From Zerene cesonia (taxonomy: Eukaryota > Arthropoda > Insecta > Lepidoptera > Pieridae): a DNA stretch of 64,000 nucleotides. How positions within the stretch are numbered: position 1 is the stretch's first letter; every line of letters begins with the position of its first letter. Made by a program: the position numbers and the translations under genes. Location: NCBI RefSeq assembly GCF_012273895.1, contig NC_052113.1, positions 1,178,001 through 1,242,000 on the forward strand. The letters run 5' to 3'. The notes under the pieces were generated by a model. That model searched no databases, was not told where the DNA came from, and saw only the letters and a list, made by a program, of their open reading frames with translations. This document shows, piece by piece, positions 20,356-31,483 of this stretch.

Positions 20356-21470
20356 CTTAGTCTGGCCATAAATACTGTTACACTTAATTATAAAAAANNN
20401 NNNNNNNNNNNNNNNNNNNNNNNNNNNNNNNNNNNNNNNNNNNNNNNNNNNNNNNNNNNNNNNNNNNNNNNNNNNNNNNNNNNNNNNNNNNNNNNNNNNN
20501 NNNNNNNNNNNNNNNNNNNNNNNNNNNNNNNNNNNNNNNNNNNNNNNNNNNNNNNNNNNNNNNNNNNNNNNNNNNNNNNNNNNNNNNNNNNNNNNNNNNN
20601 NNNNNNNNNNNNNNNNNNNNNNNNNNNNNNNNNNNNNNNNNNNNNNNNNNNNNNNNNNNNNNNNNNNNNNNNNNNNNNNNNNNNNNNNNNNNNNNNNNNN
20701 NNNNNNNNNNNNNNNNNNNNNNNNNNNNNNNNNNNNNNNNNNNNNNNNNNNNNNNNNNNNNNNNNNNNNNNNNNNNNNNNNNNNNNNNNNNNNNNNNNNN
20801 NNNNNNNNNNNNNNNNNNNNNNNNNNNNNNNNNNNNNNNNNNNNNNNNNNNNNNNNNNNNNNNNNNNNNNNNNNNNNNNNNNNNNNNNNNNNNNNNNNNN
20901 NNNNNNNNNNNNNNNNNNNNNNNNNNNNNNNNNNNNNNNNNNNNNNNNNNNNNNNNNNNNNNNNNNNNNNNNNNNNNNNNNNNNNNNNNNNNNNNNNNNN
21001 NNNNNNNNNNNNNNNNNNNNNNNNNNNNNNNNNNNNNNNNNNNNNNNNNNNNNNNNNNNNNNNNNNNNNNNNNNNNNNNNNNNNNNNNNNNNNNNNNNNN
21101 NNNNNNNNNNNNNNNNNNNNNNNNNNNNNNNNNNNNNNNNNNNNNNNNNNNNNNNNNNNNNNNNNNNNNNNNNNNNNNNNNNNNNNNNNNNNNNNNNNNN
21201 NNNNNNNNNNNNNNNNNNNNNNNNNNNNNNNNNNNNNNNNNNNNNNNNNNNNNNNNNNNNNNNNNNNNNNNNNNNNNNNNNNNNNNNNNNNNNNNNNNNN
21301 NNNNNNNNNNNNNNNNNNNNNNNNNNNNNNNNNNNNNNNNNNNNNNNNNNNNNNNNNNNNNNNNNNNNNNNNNNNNNNNNNNNNNNNNNNNNNNNNNTAA
21401 AAGTAATAAATGTTATTTGCAGTTAGCAATTTTCTTTTTTCTTTATTACAATATTTATGGCAAGACTAGG
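20356..21470. mobile_element. mariner/Tc1-type element, interior unknown (gap)
   Basis: Left end CTTAGTCTGGCCATAAATAC and the reverse complement of the right end, CCTAGTCTTGCCATAAATAT, are imperfect terminal inverted repeats. Both are flanked by TA (20354-20355 and 21471-21472), the target duplication made by mariner/Tc1 transposases. Only about 42 and 73 bases of the ends are sequenced. Whether a transposase frame lies inside cannot be told. Confidence 0.65.
20398..21397. other. Assembly gap of 1000 N
   Basis: Exactly 1000 undetermined bases, a usual placeholder, so the true length is unknown. Apparent long reading frames across it are artefacts. Confidence 0.99.
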
Positions 21471-21908
21471 TATATATATAATTGGAATCACGGAATCGGC
21501 TCCAACGATTTTCATGAAATTTTGTATATAGGGGGTTTCGGGGGCGATAAATCGATCTAGTTAGGAATCTTTTTTAGAAAATGTCATATTCGTGTTTTAT
21601 CGACTTAAACTTAGCGACTCTTCCTGACATCTATTGGCGAATAATAATACTAATACTATTTTTTTTCCTGACATCTTTTGGCGAATAATAATACTAATTT
21701 TTGGTGAATAATTAAAGTTCCAGCAAATGGCGTTGTTAAGTAACGAAGTCAATGAGTGTTTGCTTTGAGGTTAGACTAATTGTTTATATTGTTTTGTGTC
21801 TTCTTTATACACGTGTTCACTTAAAAATGCCTAAACGATCTTGGAAAAAAAACGCTTATAAACAATCTAACTTCACGAAGTTAAACCGAGCAAAGCTCGG
21901 TCATCCAG

Positions 21909-23147
21909 GTACAGTATATTGTATATTCAATCTTGGATTCGATTTGGATGCTTGGCTGCTTGGCTGGCCAAACCACCTGTTGCGGACTTGATGCTATTGT
22001 GACTTTTTAAACCTTTAAATTTAAAATTAACATATGAATGACGAATAATAGAAGATAAAAGCAATGCCTGCTAATACATGATAAAACCATACCAATATCA
22101 ATAACTTTAGAGGAGAAGCCATTTAGCATAAAAAACCCTCTGGGAAAAGGCTATTGAGAACTATATTTAAGCTTAGTCATTAATTAATATAATTCATTGG
22201 TATCATACAGTGTTCTCTCATCGAATGACAAATAACTTGACTGCGACTACAAAGATTTCGGTCTTTAACCTTTTAGTTGTTATATACCTATTTATAGTTT
22301 ACATTACTCTCTTAATGTAGCTATAAGGTTATGATAATTGAATTTGACTGGAACAATGACAAATTTCACGAGTAAAATCTCTATATTTTAAAAGTACCGA
22401 CTTAGGTTCACCACCGTAAAAAGAGTCACAATAACAAATTCAATACAGACAATTATATTCCAGACTTAGTTCATACATTTCCAATTCAAATAAAATGTAT
22501 ATTACACACATTTAAACAAGCTGATTTGATATTCGAGCGGCGAATGTTCAGCAATTCCCAGTGTATACTAATTAAGTCTGTATTCATAATTCCAGCCACG
22601 GCCAGATGAAGCTAATTCAGAATGTATATCTATAATTCTTCGTGAATTGCGCTTTAATATTATCGACGGGGATTTGTTTTAAATTATATGAATGGACTAT
22701 TAATGGATACTTGGGCTAAATGTTATAGACTATGAAGTTTTTCTTCGGAGGAGTTGAATCATGATTTAAATAAGTATTTCCTAGTGATTGTGGTGTAAGT
22801 ATTGTTACCATCGCTTTTATTCGTTTTTTGTTTAATAAATTATTGTATTTTCTTTGGGTTTTCACTGCCTCTTTAAATGCCTTGCAAGTAGTCCAAGTAT
22901 TTAGTAATTCCATGAGTTGAAGTAATGATCACGTTTTTATTAACTTCACTTGCATTTTTGTATTAAACCGACTCCTTTACACTCGATTTTGAGCCACTTT
23001 AAATGGACATATTTAATTCAAACTATGTACACTTATCAAGAGTCAGTGACAAAATAATAATTCATCCGCTTATCTTATTATCATCGTTTCCTTTCTTCAT
23101 CCTCCCAATTCATTGTTTCTTTCCTGTCGTCAATCCTGTTCTTAACT
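21909..23147. other. Intergenic, nothing recognised
   Basis: AT-rich sequence without coding character, repeats shared with other parts of the window, or clear motifs. Confidence 0.5.
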
Positions 23148-23275
23148 TAGCGGGCATCGCATTCGCAGAGGCACTACCTCCACGAATGTTCATGGGCGGC
23201 GACAATCGTTTAACATTGCAAACCACCAGGCACATGGCATACCACCAGCTCGGGAGCCCGCCGTGACATACAAAA
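23148..23275 (+). repeat. Non-LTR retrotransposon 3' end
   Basis: GCGGGCATCGCATTCGCAGAG, CGAATGTTCATGGGCGGCG, then CACCAGGCACATGGCATACC and CACCAGCTCGGGAGCCCGCC. It parallels 13024-13139. Confidence 0.65.
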
Positions 23276-23596
23276 ACAAGACCTTCAATTAAAGTATATT
23301 TCCCAAAATTATTTTTTGATTAGGTTTTGGTTATAATTACTATTCCATAAAAGCGAGAGACCTTAATCAGCAATACATTGTTTCCGATGTATTTAAATTT
23401 GAAACCAGCGCAGCGCTATCACGTAAATGTAAACACGTTCAGGAAAATAAGTCTGTGACGTGGCCAAAATTGCGTATGGAAGTGAATATGCGAAAATTAT
23501 ATGAAAATTTGCGAAGCATTCATTTTTAAAAGCTCGCAGGGTGAGACTCACATCGAGATAGATTTTTGTGATAAGTCTCTACTACTCATTATTTTC

Positions 23597-23813
23597 TCTA
23601 CTAATATTATACATACGAAAATAACACTGTTTGTATGTCCGTCGCTTCTTCATGCGAAAATTATACAAACGATTTGGTACAGGTATAGTACTCGTATGTG
23701 ACTCCAGATAGGACATAGGACTGTTTTTATCCCAGAAATACCGCAGGAACGGGAATTATGTGGGGATGATATTTTCCTTTACTACGCAGACAAAGCCGCG
23801 GGCAGAAAGCTAG
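23597..23813 (+). mobile_element. Helitron-like element, diverged family
   Basis: Starts TCTACTAATATTATACATAC and ends GCCGCGGGCAGAAAGCTAG before T23814. The middle (CGCTTCTTCATGCG, CGATTTGGTACAGG, TTTATCCCAGAAATACCGCAG) follows the general plan of these elements but is not close to the main family. Confidence 0.55.
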
Positions 23814-24908
23814 TATATATATTTTAAGCGTTTGCACCTTTAATATTATTTTCTTTCTTAGTGTACATTTATATCAAGTATATGTCTGCTTTCGGTATCG
23901 TGAATTTTCCACTGAATTGTTCTCCGTCTAGACTGCTGAATAAATTTAAAATAAAGGTTAAATAAATAATAGGGGACTGAAAGACGCTAAGACAAGCAAA
24001 GCGACAATATGGTGCAAAAGGAAGAATATGGGGCATAAATTATTAAAGAGGGGGAATACTAGAACTGCAAATTGGTCGGTAATAGATGTCGCCAATAATA
24101 AAATATAAGGGTAGGTATCCATTACGTTGTATCTCACGTAATAGACCTTGAAAAAGGTAGGTTTCTCCAACCGACGATGAAACCTGCAAAAAACTAATCA
24201 ACACTTACACGTATCTGTACTAACATTATAAAGATGAAGACTGTCTATTTATTTAGCTAAGCTGCTTGATTAAAAAATCAAGCTGCTCATGGCCCACACT
24301 TTTAGCTTATATCGAGACAGGATATTCTTTATATATCTTCGACCAACAGGAGCGCAGTAAAAATAACATTTAATAACTCCCACGCGCACGAAAGCGCCCA
24401 TCTATTTCGAATTTCAATAAAACAGTTTTCTATAACTATCCTATCATAAGATGGCTTGATCCATTCTCCATTCGAGAACAAAGCGACTCCGTACACCTTA
24501 TCACCAAGACTGAATCAATGCGACCATTCAGAGAGTCGCCAAATCAATATCTGTTGCTGTTCCTATTGAAACATTCATTACAGATGTTGCTACAGTGTTG
24601 TGGTATGAAGCTTTGTTAACATTGAATTCAATGGTGAATGCAAACCGCAGACGGAATTTCGATCGATCACTAATAAAGCATACACACACAACTCAGGATA
24701 TACCTTCGATATAGAAATGTTACAGGCGAACGGGCAATTAGTTTACACGTAGAGCCGTTGCTATGTAATCGAAAATCAATTTTACACTCGCTGACTGAGC
24801 TTTGTGATATTATCTAATTGGGAATTTCCGATAGTAGAGATAATTATTTTGTCCATGATATAACCTCGAATATTATATCATACTACATACATTATATTTC
24901 ATGCTTGG
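23814..24908. other. Intergenic, little recognised
   Basis: A short Helitron-like start at about 24213 (CTGTACTAACATTATAAAG) is followed by the hairpin GCTTGATT-AAAA-AATCAAGC. Otherwise nothing. Confidence 0.45.
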
Positions 24909-25061
24909 AAAGGTGAAGAAATACATCGTGGGGAAACCGGCAATTCGAAGAATCAAAGGATCGACGACATTATTCGACTGGTCAGCGTGATCGATTGTAG
25001 CCTCAACCAGCATAGGAAGCCTATCTCCCTGAAGTGGGAACATATACGGCTGATGATGATG
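24909..25061 (+). repeat. tRNA-derived SINE, 3' part
   Basis: GGTGAAGAAATACATCGTGGGG, GTGGGAACATATACGGCTG and the ATGATGATG tail are the plus-strand form of the SINE at 28414-28728. The tRNA-like head is missing. Confidence 0.7.
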
Positions 25062-26655
25062 AAATGTTTGGTTTTGTTCTCACGTACATTAACCCTGGTA
25101 TGAGATCAGCTGATTCCGTGAACAGGTTGACCTTGGGCTGCTCAACCCTGGATATATTTAATCGATAATTCAGTAAAACTCCCATAGAATTTGAGTAATA
25201 ATTCTATTGGGCACAATTATAAGGACACTAGAGCAGGATACAATCTCCGACGTTCACTGCCACAGCATAAATCTACAGTACAGAAAAGTTTTAAGTGGTC
25301 TCCGAAGCATAAGTACCTAAAACGCCGCAAACTTTCCGCCTCCCCGCTATTTGTTTCTATCAAGAACTTATTTGCTTTAATCACAATTCCTATCCATAGG
25401 ATTAGGAACAAATAACAATCAGGGAAACTGTTCATTTAACCAACACGTGCCTATTTTAATGGTCATTTGCAAAAGCTCTAAAAATACACCATGCATTAAC
25501 TCCATTTGTTTTATATTTGGATTGCACTTGTCCACTCAAAGGGACTCGCTAACTTTGCTAATAAAAGACTGAGATGAGTCACATCTTTTCAAATAGCCCC
25601 TTTTACGCTGAACCTTGACTCTGGGTCACGACTCACGTTTTTGGCTTAAATTAAAAAGCTTTTAAATCTTACTATGCTCCATCTTTCAATTTAAGCTTTC
25701 ATGTGATAAAATCGTTTATAAACACTACGAGTATTTAGATTCATTCATTCGTGTATTTAGAGTATTTAGATTGGTATTTTCTTTTTGTTTGATTTTACGT
25801 TCTTATCCATTTAGAAATCTTTTGTTACGCGATTTATTCACTCCACGCATTATTTATCCAAACGTTTCGATAACTTTACAGCGAGCTTAGTCACTGGTAC
25901 GGGATATGTAAATAATTTCCCTACTTAAATTAAACATGCTAGAGTAACTGTCCGTCTGTCACTTCGACACGCCTTAACAACTCAACCGATTTAGATGTAA
26001 TTTGGTACAGAAATAGTTTGCAACCCGAGAAAGAACCTTAGACAATTTTTATGCCGGGAATCCCACGAGAACGGATACTATGCGAGGAAAACCCAGAAGT
26101 GTATAACTTTGACTAATACAATTAATACGACGAATGGCTTTATTTACAGAAGCTGAGCTTATCCAGCTCGAAGTCCAAAATGTATTTGCGCAATCTCTGA
26201 GAATCTTGTCAGCATTTCAATATAACTATCAGAACAAACCGCAACTGTATACCACACGTAACACTATCCATTGATTCAAAGCAAACCGCAAAACCGTTTT
26301 GGTCTATGTATAGTTTTAATCCGGAAAGGGAACTACCCTGTGGATTAAATGAAACTTTGTATAACTCCTATTCCGATTAAATCTTTTATGGTCACAAAAT
26401 TTATTTATTTGTTTCCAAACCATATTGTATAATTGTTAGTTTTTCATGTATAGGGTTTACTAAAAGGCGCGGACAGTTTTGCCCCGTTGTGGCCAGATGG
26501 CCATGTCAGTAAGACGAGATCGTCTTAGTGACACCTGTCAAAATATATTTTATTATACAGTTACTTCTGCTAAATCACCATTCTATATTACACGAATGAA
26601 TAGCATATACAAATTATCAAAAAAATGATCGTTAGAATTAACTTTTTATGGAAGA
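25062..26655. other. Intergenic with one Helitron-like fragment
   Basis: The fragment at about 25940-26095 (+) has TGTCCGTCTGTCACTTCGAC, CAACCGATTTAGATGTAATT and GCCGGGAATCCCACGAGAAC. A 74-residue frame at 25191-25415 is on the plus strand, with a frame opposite it. Neither shows a known family. Confidence 0.45.
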
Positions 26656-26941
26656 CTAGCTGCGTCTCGCGGTTTCACCCGCGTAAGTCCATATCCCATA
26701 GGAATTTCGGGATAAAAAGTTGCCTATGTGTTATTCCAGTTGTCGAGCTGTATACGTACCAAATTTCATTGCAATCACAAAAAAACTACTAAACCAATCG
26801 GTTTAGTAGTTTTTTCGTGAAAGAGTAACAAACACACACACATCCTTACAAACTTTCGCATCCTATTAATATTATAAATGCGGGATACGGACCTACGCGG
26901 GTGATACCGCGGGGCGCAGCTAGTTTATAATATTAGTAGGA
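26656..26941 (-). mobile_element. Helitron-like element hosting a nested copy
   Basis: A|CTAG at 26655/26656 and GGA|T at 26941/26942. The element reads normally from its 3' end to AACTTTCGCA (26860), is then interrupted by a plus-strand mini-copy, and resumes with TTTATAATATTAGTAGGA. The core contains a 16-bp perfect hairpin (26780-26815). Confidence 0.8.
26861..26923 (+). mobile_element. 63-bp Helitron-like mini-element inserted in another copy
   Basis: TCCTATTAATATTATAAATG joins directly to CGGGATACGGACCTACGCGG and then the 3' hairpin and CTAG, so the whole middle is deleted. It lies between A26860 and T26924. Removing it restores the host element. Confidence 0.75.
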
Positions 26942-28413
26942 TAGGACGTGGTTGCTGAAACAAACCCGCTATAAATAACTGCGCTTATTGATTATATTTG
27001 CGCTGTGAAGTCATAAGAAATATAATCTATTCAAAATATTATTTGCGTAATATTTGCTTGCATTATTTATTGAAGTAAAATGTAAAAACCAATTTCTATC
27101 AGCGAGCAAGGAGGGTTGTATTGGTTTTCATAGTGGTGAAAAAATCACGGATTACTGCGTATTTTATGTATTTAGTACGCATCATTTTTAAGTAAGAAAG
27201 ACCAGGAAAACCGACCACAAATTGATATGTGTCCTTATATCAGACTTAAATTGTCACGTGATGCGGGTTAGAAGCCTTGCGTCGTCGAAATAAAATATCC
27301 AAGATAGGGCAATATGTAAGATGAAAAAATATCGTCTATTGAAAATAAAATCTACCGCTTATGTATTATTCTAGTACATAAGCTACATCATTTAAGTAAC
27401 GCCAAGTATCGTCAAATCAGTTCAGTCGTTTTCGTACCAAACATTCATAAATCTTACAAATTTTATTATATTATTTTATAATAGCGTTTATTATATTCAT
27501 TGAAACTTATATGATATAATAGTTCATCTAGAAAAATATCAACAATAATTTAAAAAAGAAATCTCTTTTCTTTTCTTTTTCCATTACACATTGGCATTAA
27601 TCAAAAGACATTGTTTACGTAGACTCGGCATTTGCGCGAACAGCAGTTTCCGCCTCGAACACTTTCGACATTAATTTAGGTGGATATTAGATTCCAGCCT
27701 GCCCCCATTAATTGCACATACCTCCCGCGTTACGTGAGCTATGCGTGTTACGACGCGATTGTTATGTGGCTTAACTGAAATGTTTTTAGATGGCCAATGA
27801 CAAACATCATTAATCGTAGTATGATGGCTTATTGTAATTGTTAATGGATTATTTTACTCGCTACTCTAATCTTTTACTTTAACCTACCTATTTTTTCATC
27901 AAATTATTTAAGAAATTATTCATTTTGTGAGTATTCATTCCTTTATTTTAAAACTATTCTTGTATTATTTAATATATTTTATAATTGAGCTACACATTCA
28001 GAATTAAATAACCATAGATTTGCCCCCGTAAGTATATTAATTTACGATCAACCAATAACCATTACATATCCTTTCAACTCAACCCGACCGAAAGCCAGCG
28101 AGAGTGCTACAAAATGCGGCAAATCGTGAACAAGAAAATGATATAAGTAAGCCATAAAACATTAATCCGGTGTCGAGGTCAAGTCCTCGACGCTAAGAGA
28201 GCGCGACGGGCTTCCGAAGCCCCGCATGTATAAATCGTGACTCCATTTACCCATTTATTCTATCAGCTGATTTTTATTCAATTAACGCAAGGTTTGGTAA
28301 CATACTTGGCGTCTAATATGGTGATTTTATATATTCAAGCAGCTTTACAATAATCTTCGACACACTTATTAAATCTACTAAGCTTTTCTACAAAGGCTAT
28401 GTTTCTATTTATA
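26942..28413. other. Intergenic; fragments and a double hairpin
   Basis: A minus-strand Helitron-like remnant lies at about 27394-27484. A GC-rich spot at 28160-28235 holds two adjacent hairpins. No gene is seen. Confidence 0.45.
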
Positions 28414-28728
28414 CATCATCATCATCATCATCATCAGCCCATATATGTTCCCACTGCTGGGACACAGGCCTCCTATGAGGGTTCAGGCCATAATCCACCA
28501 CGCTGGCCAAGTGCGGGTTGGCAGATGTCACATGTCGTCGAACTTTTGATTCTCAGACATGCCGGTTTCCTCACGATGTTTTCCTTCACCGTTTTAAGCA
28601 GTGGCGATGTTATCCACATGTGCAGATAAGTTGAAAAATCAATTTATTTCCTGCACGCTCGCCCGGTCTCGAACCCCGACTTATCGATTTTGAAGTCCGA
28701 GGTTCTCACCACTGAGCCACCACTGCTC
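28414..28728 (-). repeat. tRNA-derived SINE, full length
   Basis: On the minus strand it starts with a tRNA-like head: A box TGGCTCAGTGG (28709-28719) and B box GGTTCGAGACC (28665-28675), 33 bp apart, enough for RNA polymerase III. The body contains GGTGAAGGAAAACATCGTG and GGCCTGTGTCCCAGCAGTGG, and the tail is an ATG/GAT repeat (28414-28437 on the plus strand). Five to six partial copies lie elsewhere in the window. It has no coding capacity and would depend on LINE enzymes. Confidence 0.85.
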
Positions 28729-28789
28729 TATTTATACACCTAACAAAAATAAATGACTTTGAGTAATGTATTTCCTTGAGTATGTAAAC

Positions 28790-29117
28790 TCGAACAAGAC
28801 GCAGCGGTGGCTGGGAAAACGGCATATCCAAGAATCAAAACTTCGACATACGACAACAATCACTTTGGTGGCCAGTTTGGTGGAGGCCAGTCTGATGAAC
28901 TGTGATATTGATGTCGTAAGGTTAAGTACAACATATTTTTAAGGGTTAATTAAATAGGCTCTACTCATATTAATAAATTAAATATCTGTCTTCAAAAATA
29001 TTAAATTGCGTGATATTATTACATTGATTGCCATATCTGTACGGCTGGAATATACCATAATTAGAACGAGACTATACGAGAACATATATGGGCTGATGAT
29101 GATGATGATGATGATGA
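28790..29117 (+). repeat. Degraded tRNA-derived SINE, split
   Basis: GGCATATCCAAGAATCAAAAC and the following GACATACGACAAC match the SINE body. At 29079-29117 GAACATATATGGGCTG and a GATGAT tail match its end. About 190 bp between them are unrelated or decayed. Confidence 0.5.
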
Positions 29118-30364
29118 AAATTGATTAAATCGTCATTTTTGCATTTTGTAAAAGTACTCGACTGAAGTAATGACAATTCCTACTAATTAAGTACTGTTTT
29201 TCATTTCATCCCTTTGAATTTTAAAGCCATATTGAAACGAAGTTTATTTTTCAATAAACTATTGAAAAGATAAGAATAAATACGACGAAATTCCAACTCA
29301 ATGTGATTAAATCTTTCCCAATATCTGTTCTTAATGACGGTATATATAATAATACCAAGTACAACTTACAATTCAACACACGACAAGGCTCCATAACTTA
29401 CATTAATTCCAAAAATAACAAATATTCTATCAAAATTCCAGTCCATATAAACTACCCATCTCCTAACTGACCCATACACAAATCATTTCCCAACCGTTCC
29501 AATAAAAAATAAACAATACAGTGATTTATATCTCTGTACAATAGTTTTCGAGTAGCGACCGCGAAGCGTCGATCTCAATTTGTTCCGGGTTCGACAAATG
29601 GTCCCGGATAAACACGCTATTAAATTGAAAAATAACACTTCCGAACCCTTAGAATATAAAAACGGTCTGTAAGTCAAAGTATTTGTTAACTCCATGTTAC
29701 AAATTATCTTAAAATCCAACACAGATATTCTTATTTATAATAATATTATAAAAGCTAAATGAATATAAAAATGAATTGATGTAGACAGAAAAAGAGAGAA
29801 AAGAAATTCCCCCAAAAATGATTATGAAAAAAAATATTACTTTTATTAAAGTAAATATTATTCAAACAATGCACAATTTAATCCAAAGGTACAGCATCAC
29901 AAATCTACGAAACGCTACGCAACTCTACATAAGCTACGAACCGTAGAGCCCGTAGCGTATTACGTAGCCCGTAGCATTGCAAATGCGAGCTTGAATGCTC
30001 AACAAATTGCAATCATTTATACACAAAAGCGTACAATATTAGGTGGATTCTCGACATTATAGCCGTAATCAGTGCATATTCAGCGTATAATGTTGCGTGA
30101 TGGACGGTATACAAATAATGCGTTGAAATCTACATCGCTTATAGAACAACATTGCCATAATTCTTGAACAAATGGGTATGTAATGCTTAAGTGTTCGAAG
30201 TTTGTACTATTAGTTGGTGACAATATAGAAAATTTATCGCGTATATATAATATTATCGCATAAAACTAAATATTCCTTATCTATTTATTTACATAAAAAT
30301 GTGTTGCTAAGCTGTTGTTAAACTTGAGAAACGCTCAGGCAATTCGTCAAATTTATTTAACAAC
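29118..30364. other. Intergenic; CTACG-rich cluster
   Basis: At 29904-29977 CTACG and its complement CGTAG occur many times in both orientations, for example GCTACGAACCGTAG and CGTAGCGTATTACGTAGC. The rest is AT-rich without features. Confidence 0.5.
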
Positions 30365-30484
30365 ATGGGCGACAGCCCAAGCCGAGGTTCATGGTCTCAT
30401 TCTAGGGTGGACGACCTTGAGCGTGGATGCAGGGTGCACCTTCAGTTCGCACACGCGTCCGTGCAAAGATGTTCAGCCCTTCAG
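30365..30484 (+). other. Candidate coding exon, 40 codons ending at a CAG|GT donor
   Basis: ATG 30365 opens a frame rich in CG codons: MGDSPSRGSWSHSRVDDLER, then a Cys-containing stretch ending SVQRCSALQ. Directly after comes GTTAAC, which could be a splice donor; reading on, the frame closes after 17 more codons. The composition differs from the AT-rich flanks. I know of no family. It may be a remnant of an older repeat. Confidence 0.2.
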
Positions 30485-30782
30485 GTTAACATCGAGAATC
30501 ACCAGAAAACAAAAAGAGGACACCATGTTGTTTTTAACTGAGACAAAAAAGCTCCAACTTATAAAAGCTACTTCATAAATACAAGCTAACATAAAAATAG
30601 TAAGATACGCGAATATAATATCGCTATCGAAAATATGCATCCACTCGATAGTTGGGATCGTTTTTTGCCGAGTTAACAGGGTATATTCCGGGCCAGCGGA
30701 CTGAATCAAAGCGAAAACATGCTGATATAGAATAAGCTATTTCTAGACGTCTGTACGGTGACCGTGCATAGGGAAATAATAG

Positions 30783-30855
30783 GACTGTCCCGTCGAAGAT
30801 TCCGCAAGATTTTTAACAGCCCTATGACTGTTCCGTCGAAGATTCTGCAAGATTT
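30783..30855. repeat. 30-bp direct repeat, two copies
   Basis: GACTGTCCCGTCGAAGATTC at 30783 and GACTGTTCCGTCGAAGATTC at 30826 each continue into GCAAGATTT. Two mismatches over 30 bp, offset 43 bp. Confidence 0.85.
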
Positions 30856-31050
30856 CTTTTTGTCTATTTAATAAAATACGAATGTAACTTACATTACGTC
30901 CTTTTTAAATCGCGGATAATTTTCATATTTTATAAATTAACCAATGTATAATAAGAAATTTTATACAAATCTTTATTTACCGATACACCAATCAAACAAA
31001 TTATATAAATTATAACCATATCTACACAGACACATTTCACATTCACAGTC

Positions 31051-31308
31051 TTAGCGAACATCGTCACCATATAAAATCATCCTCAATTTTCCTAAACCCA
31101 CGGTCACCGCACAAATGACGTCAGCACAGCGGTGCTCTGAAGACGACACTTGTTGCTCGCTCGTCGCAGCGTGTGCCAAAAAGACAATCATTGCGCGAAT
31201 GTGCAATTCTCTTCCACTCTTATACATTTTTAATCCCGGCGTCATTTGGGAGAGTATGGCGTATCTCGGCCAAGGGTAGTGGAGCGGTGAGACAATTAAA
31301 AAAAACAT
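31051..31308 (-). other. CpG-rich block with an 85-residue frame and a perfect CRE
   Basis: TGACGTCA at 31116-31123 lies within CG-rich DNA. The minus-strand frame (MFFLIVSPLHYPW... ending GDDVR) covers the same bases; the part from MYKSGRELHIR has mixed codon use. A promoter or a lost exon are both possible. No domain is recognised. Confidence 0.25.
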
Positions 31309-31454
31309 ATGACACTAAAGTTATAAACGTATGAACACCTATGCATAGTGGTCCTTCTCTCTTCTATCTTGCATTATAAATTAAATTTGTCATAGCAGGC
31401 TTCTTGACGTACGTGTTTTGATGCAGGTAGGTGATTGCTAGAATGACGACTTTT

Positions 31455-31483
31455 GAGTAACAAAAGGTCGTCTTTTGTTACTC
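31455..31483. repeat. Perfect 12-bp hairpin
   Basis: GAGTAACAAAAG, loop GTCGT, CTTTTGTTACTC. It lies next to a pyrimidine-rich tract. Confidence 0.9.

Larger units (their letters stand above)
20322..21908 (+). mobile_element. Helitron-like element interrupted by a mariner-type element and a gap
   Basis: The left end, TCTTATACCTTTAAACGAGC after A20321, is the same as the 5' end of the copy at 40978-41399. After the interruption the sequence resumes at 21471 with ATATATAATTGGAATC, then GGGGGTTTCGGGGGCGATAA, also shared with that copy. The CCGAGC-AAA-GCTCGG hairpin at 21886-21900 suggests the 3' end near 21908, but the final CTAG is not intact. A 79-residue frame (21752-21991) crosses this end, and I do not call it a gene. 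Confidence 0.6.

Noticed and set aside
20332..21429. Long open frames of about 360 codons on both strands
   Set aside because: They consist almost entirely of the 1000-N gap.
21752..21991. 79-codon frame with a basic segment (MPKRSWKKNAYK)
   Set aside because: It runs through the hairpin at the end of the Helitron-like element and out into unrelated DNA. A Helitron protein start is conceivable, but nothing after it resembles Rep or helicase.
28399..28629. Frame with a run of eight histidines
   Set aside because: The histidines are the CAT-repeat tail of a SINE.
28414..29117. CRISPR-like array (ATG/CAT repeats)
   Set aside because: Simple trinucleotide tails of SINEs; no spacers, and the organism is an insect.
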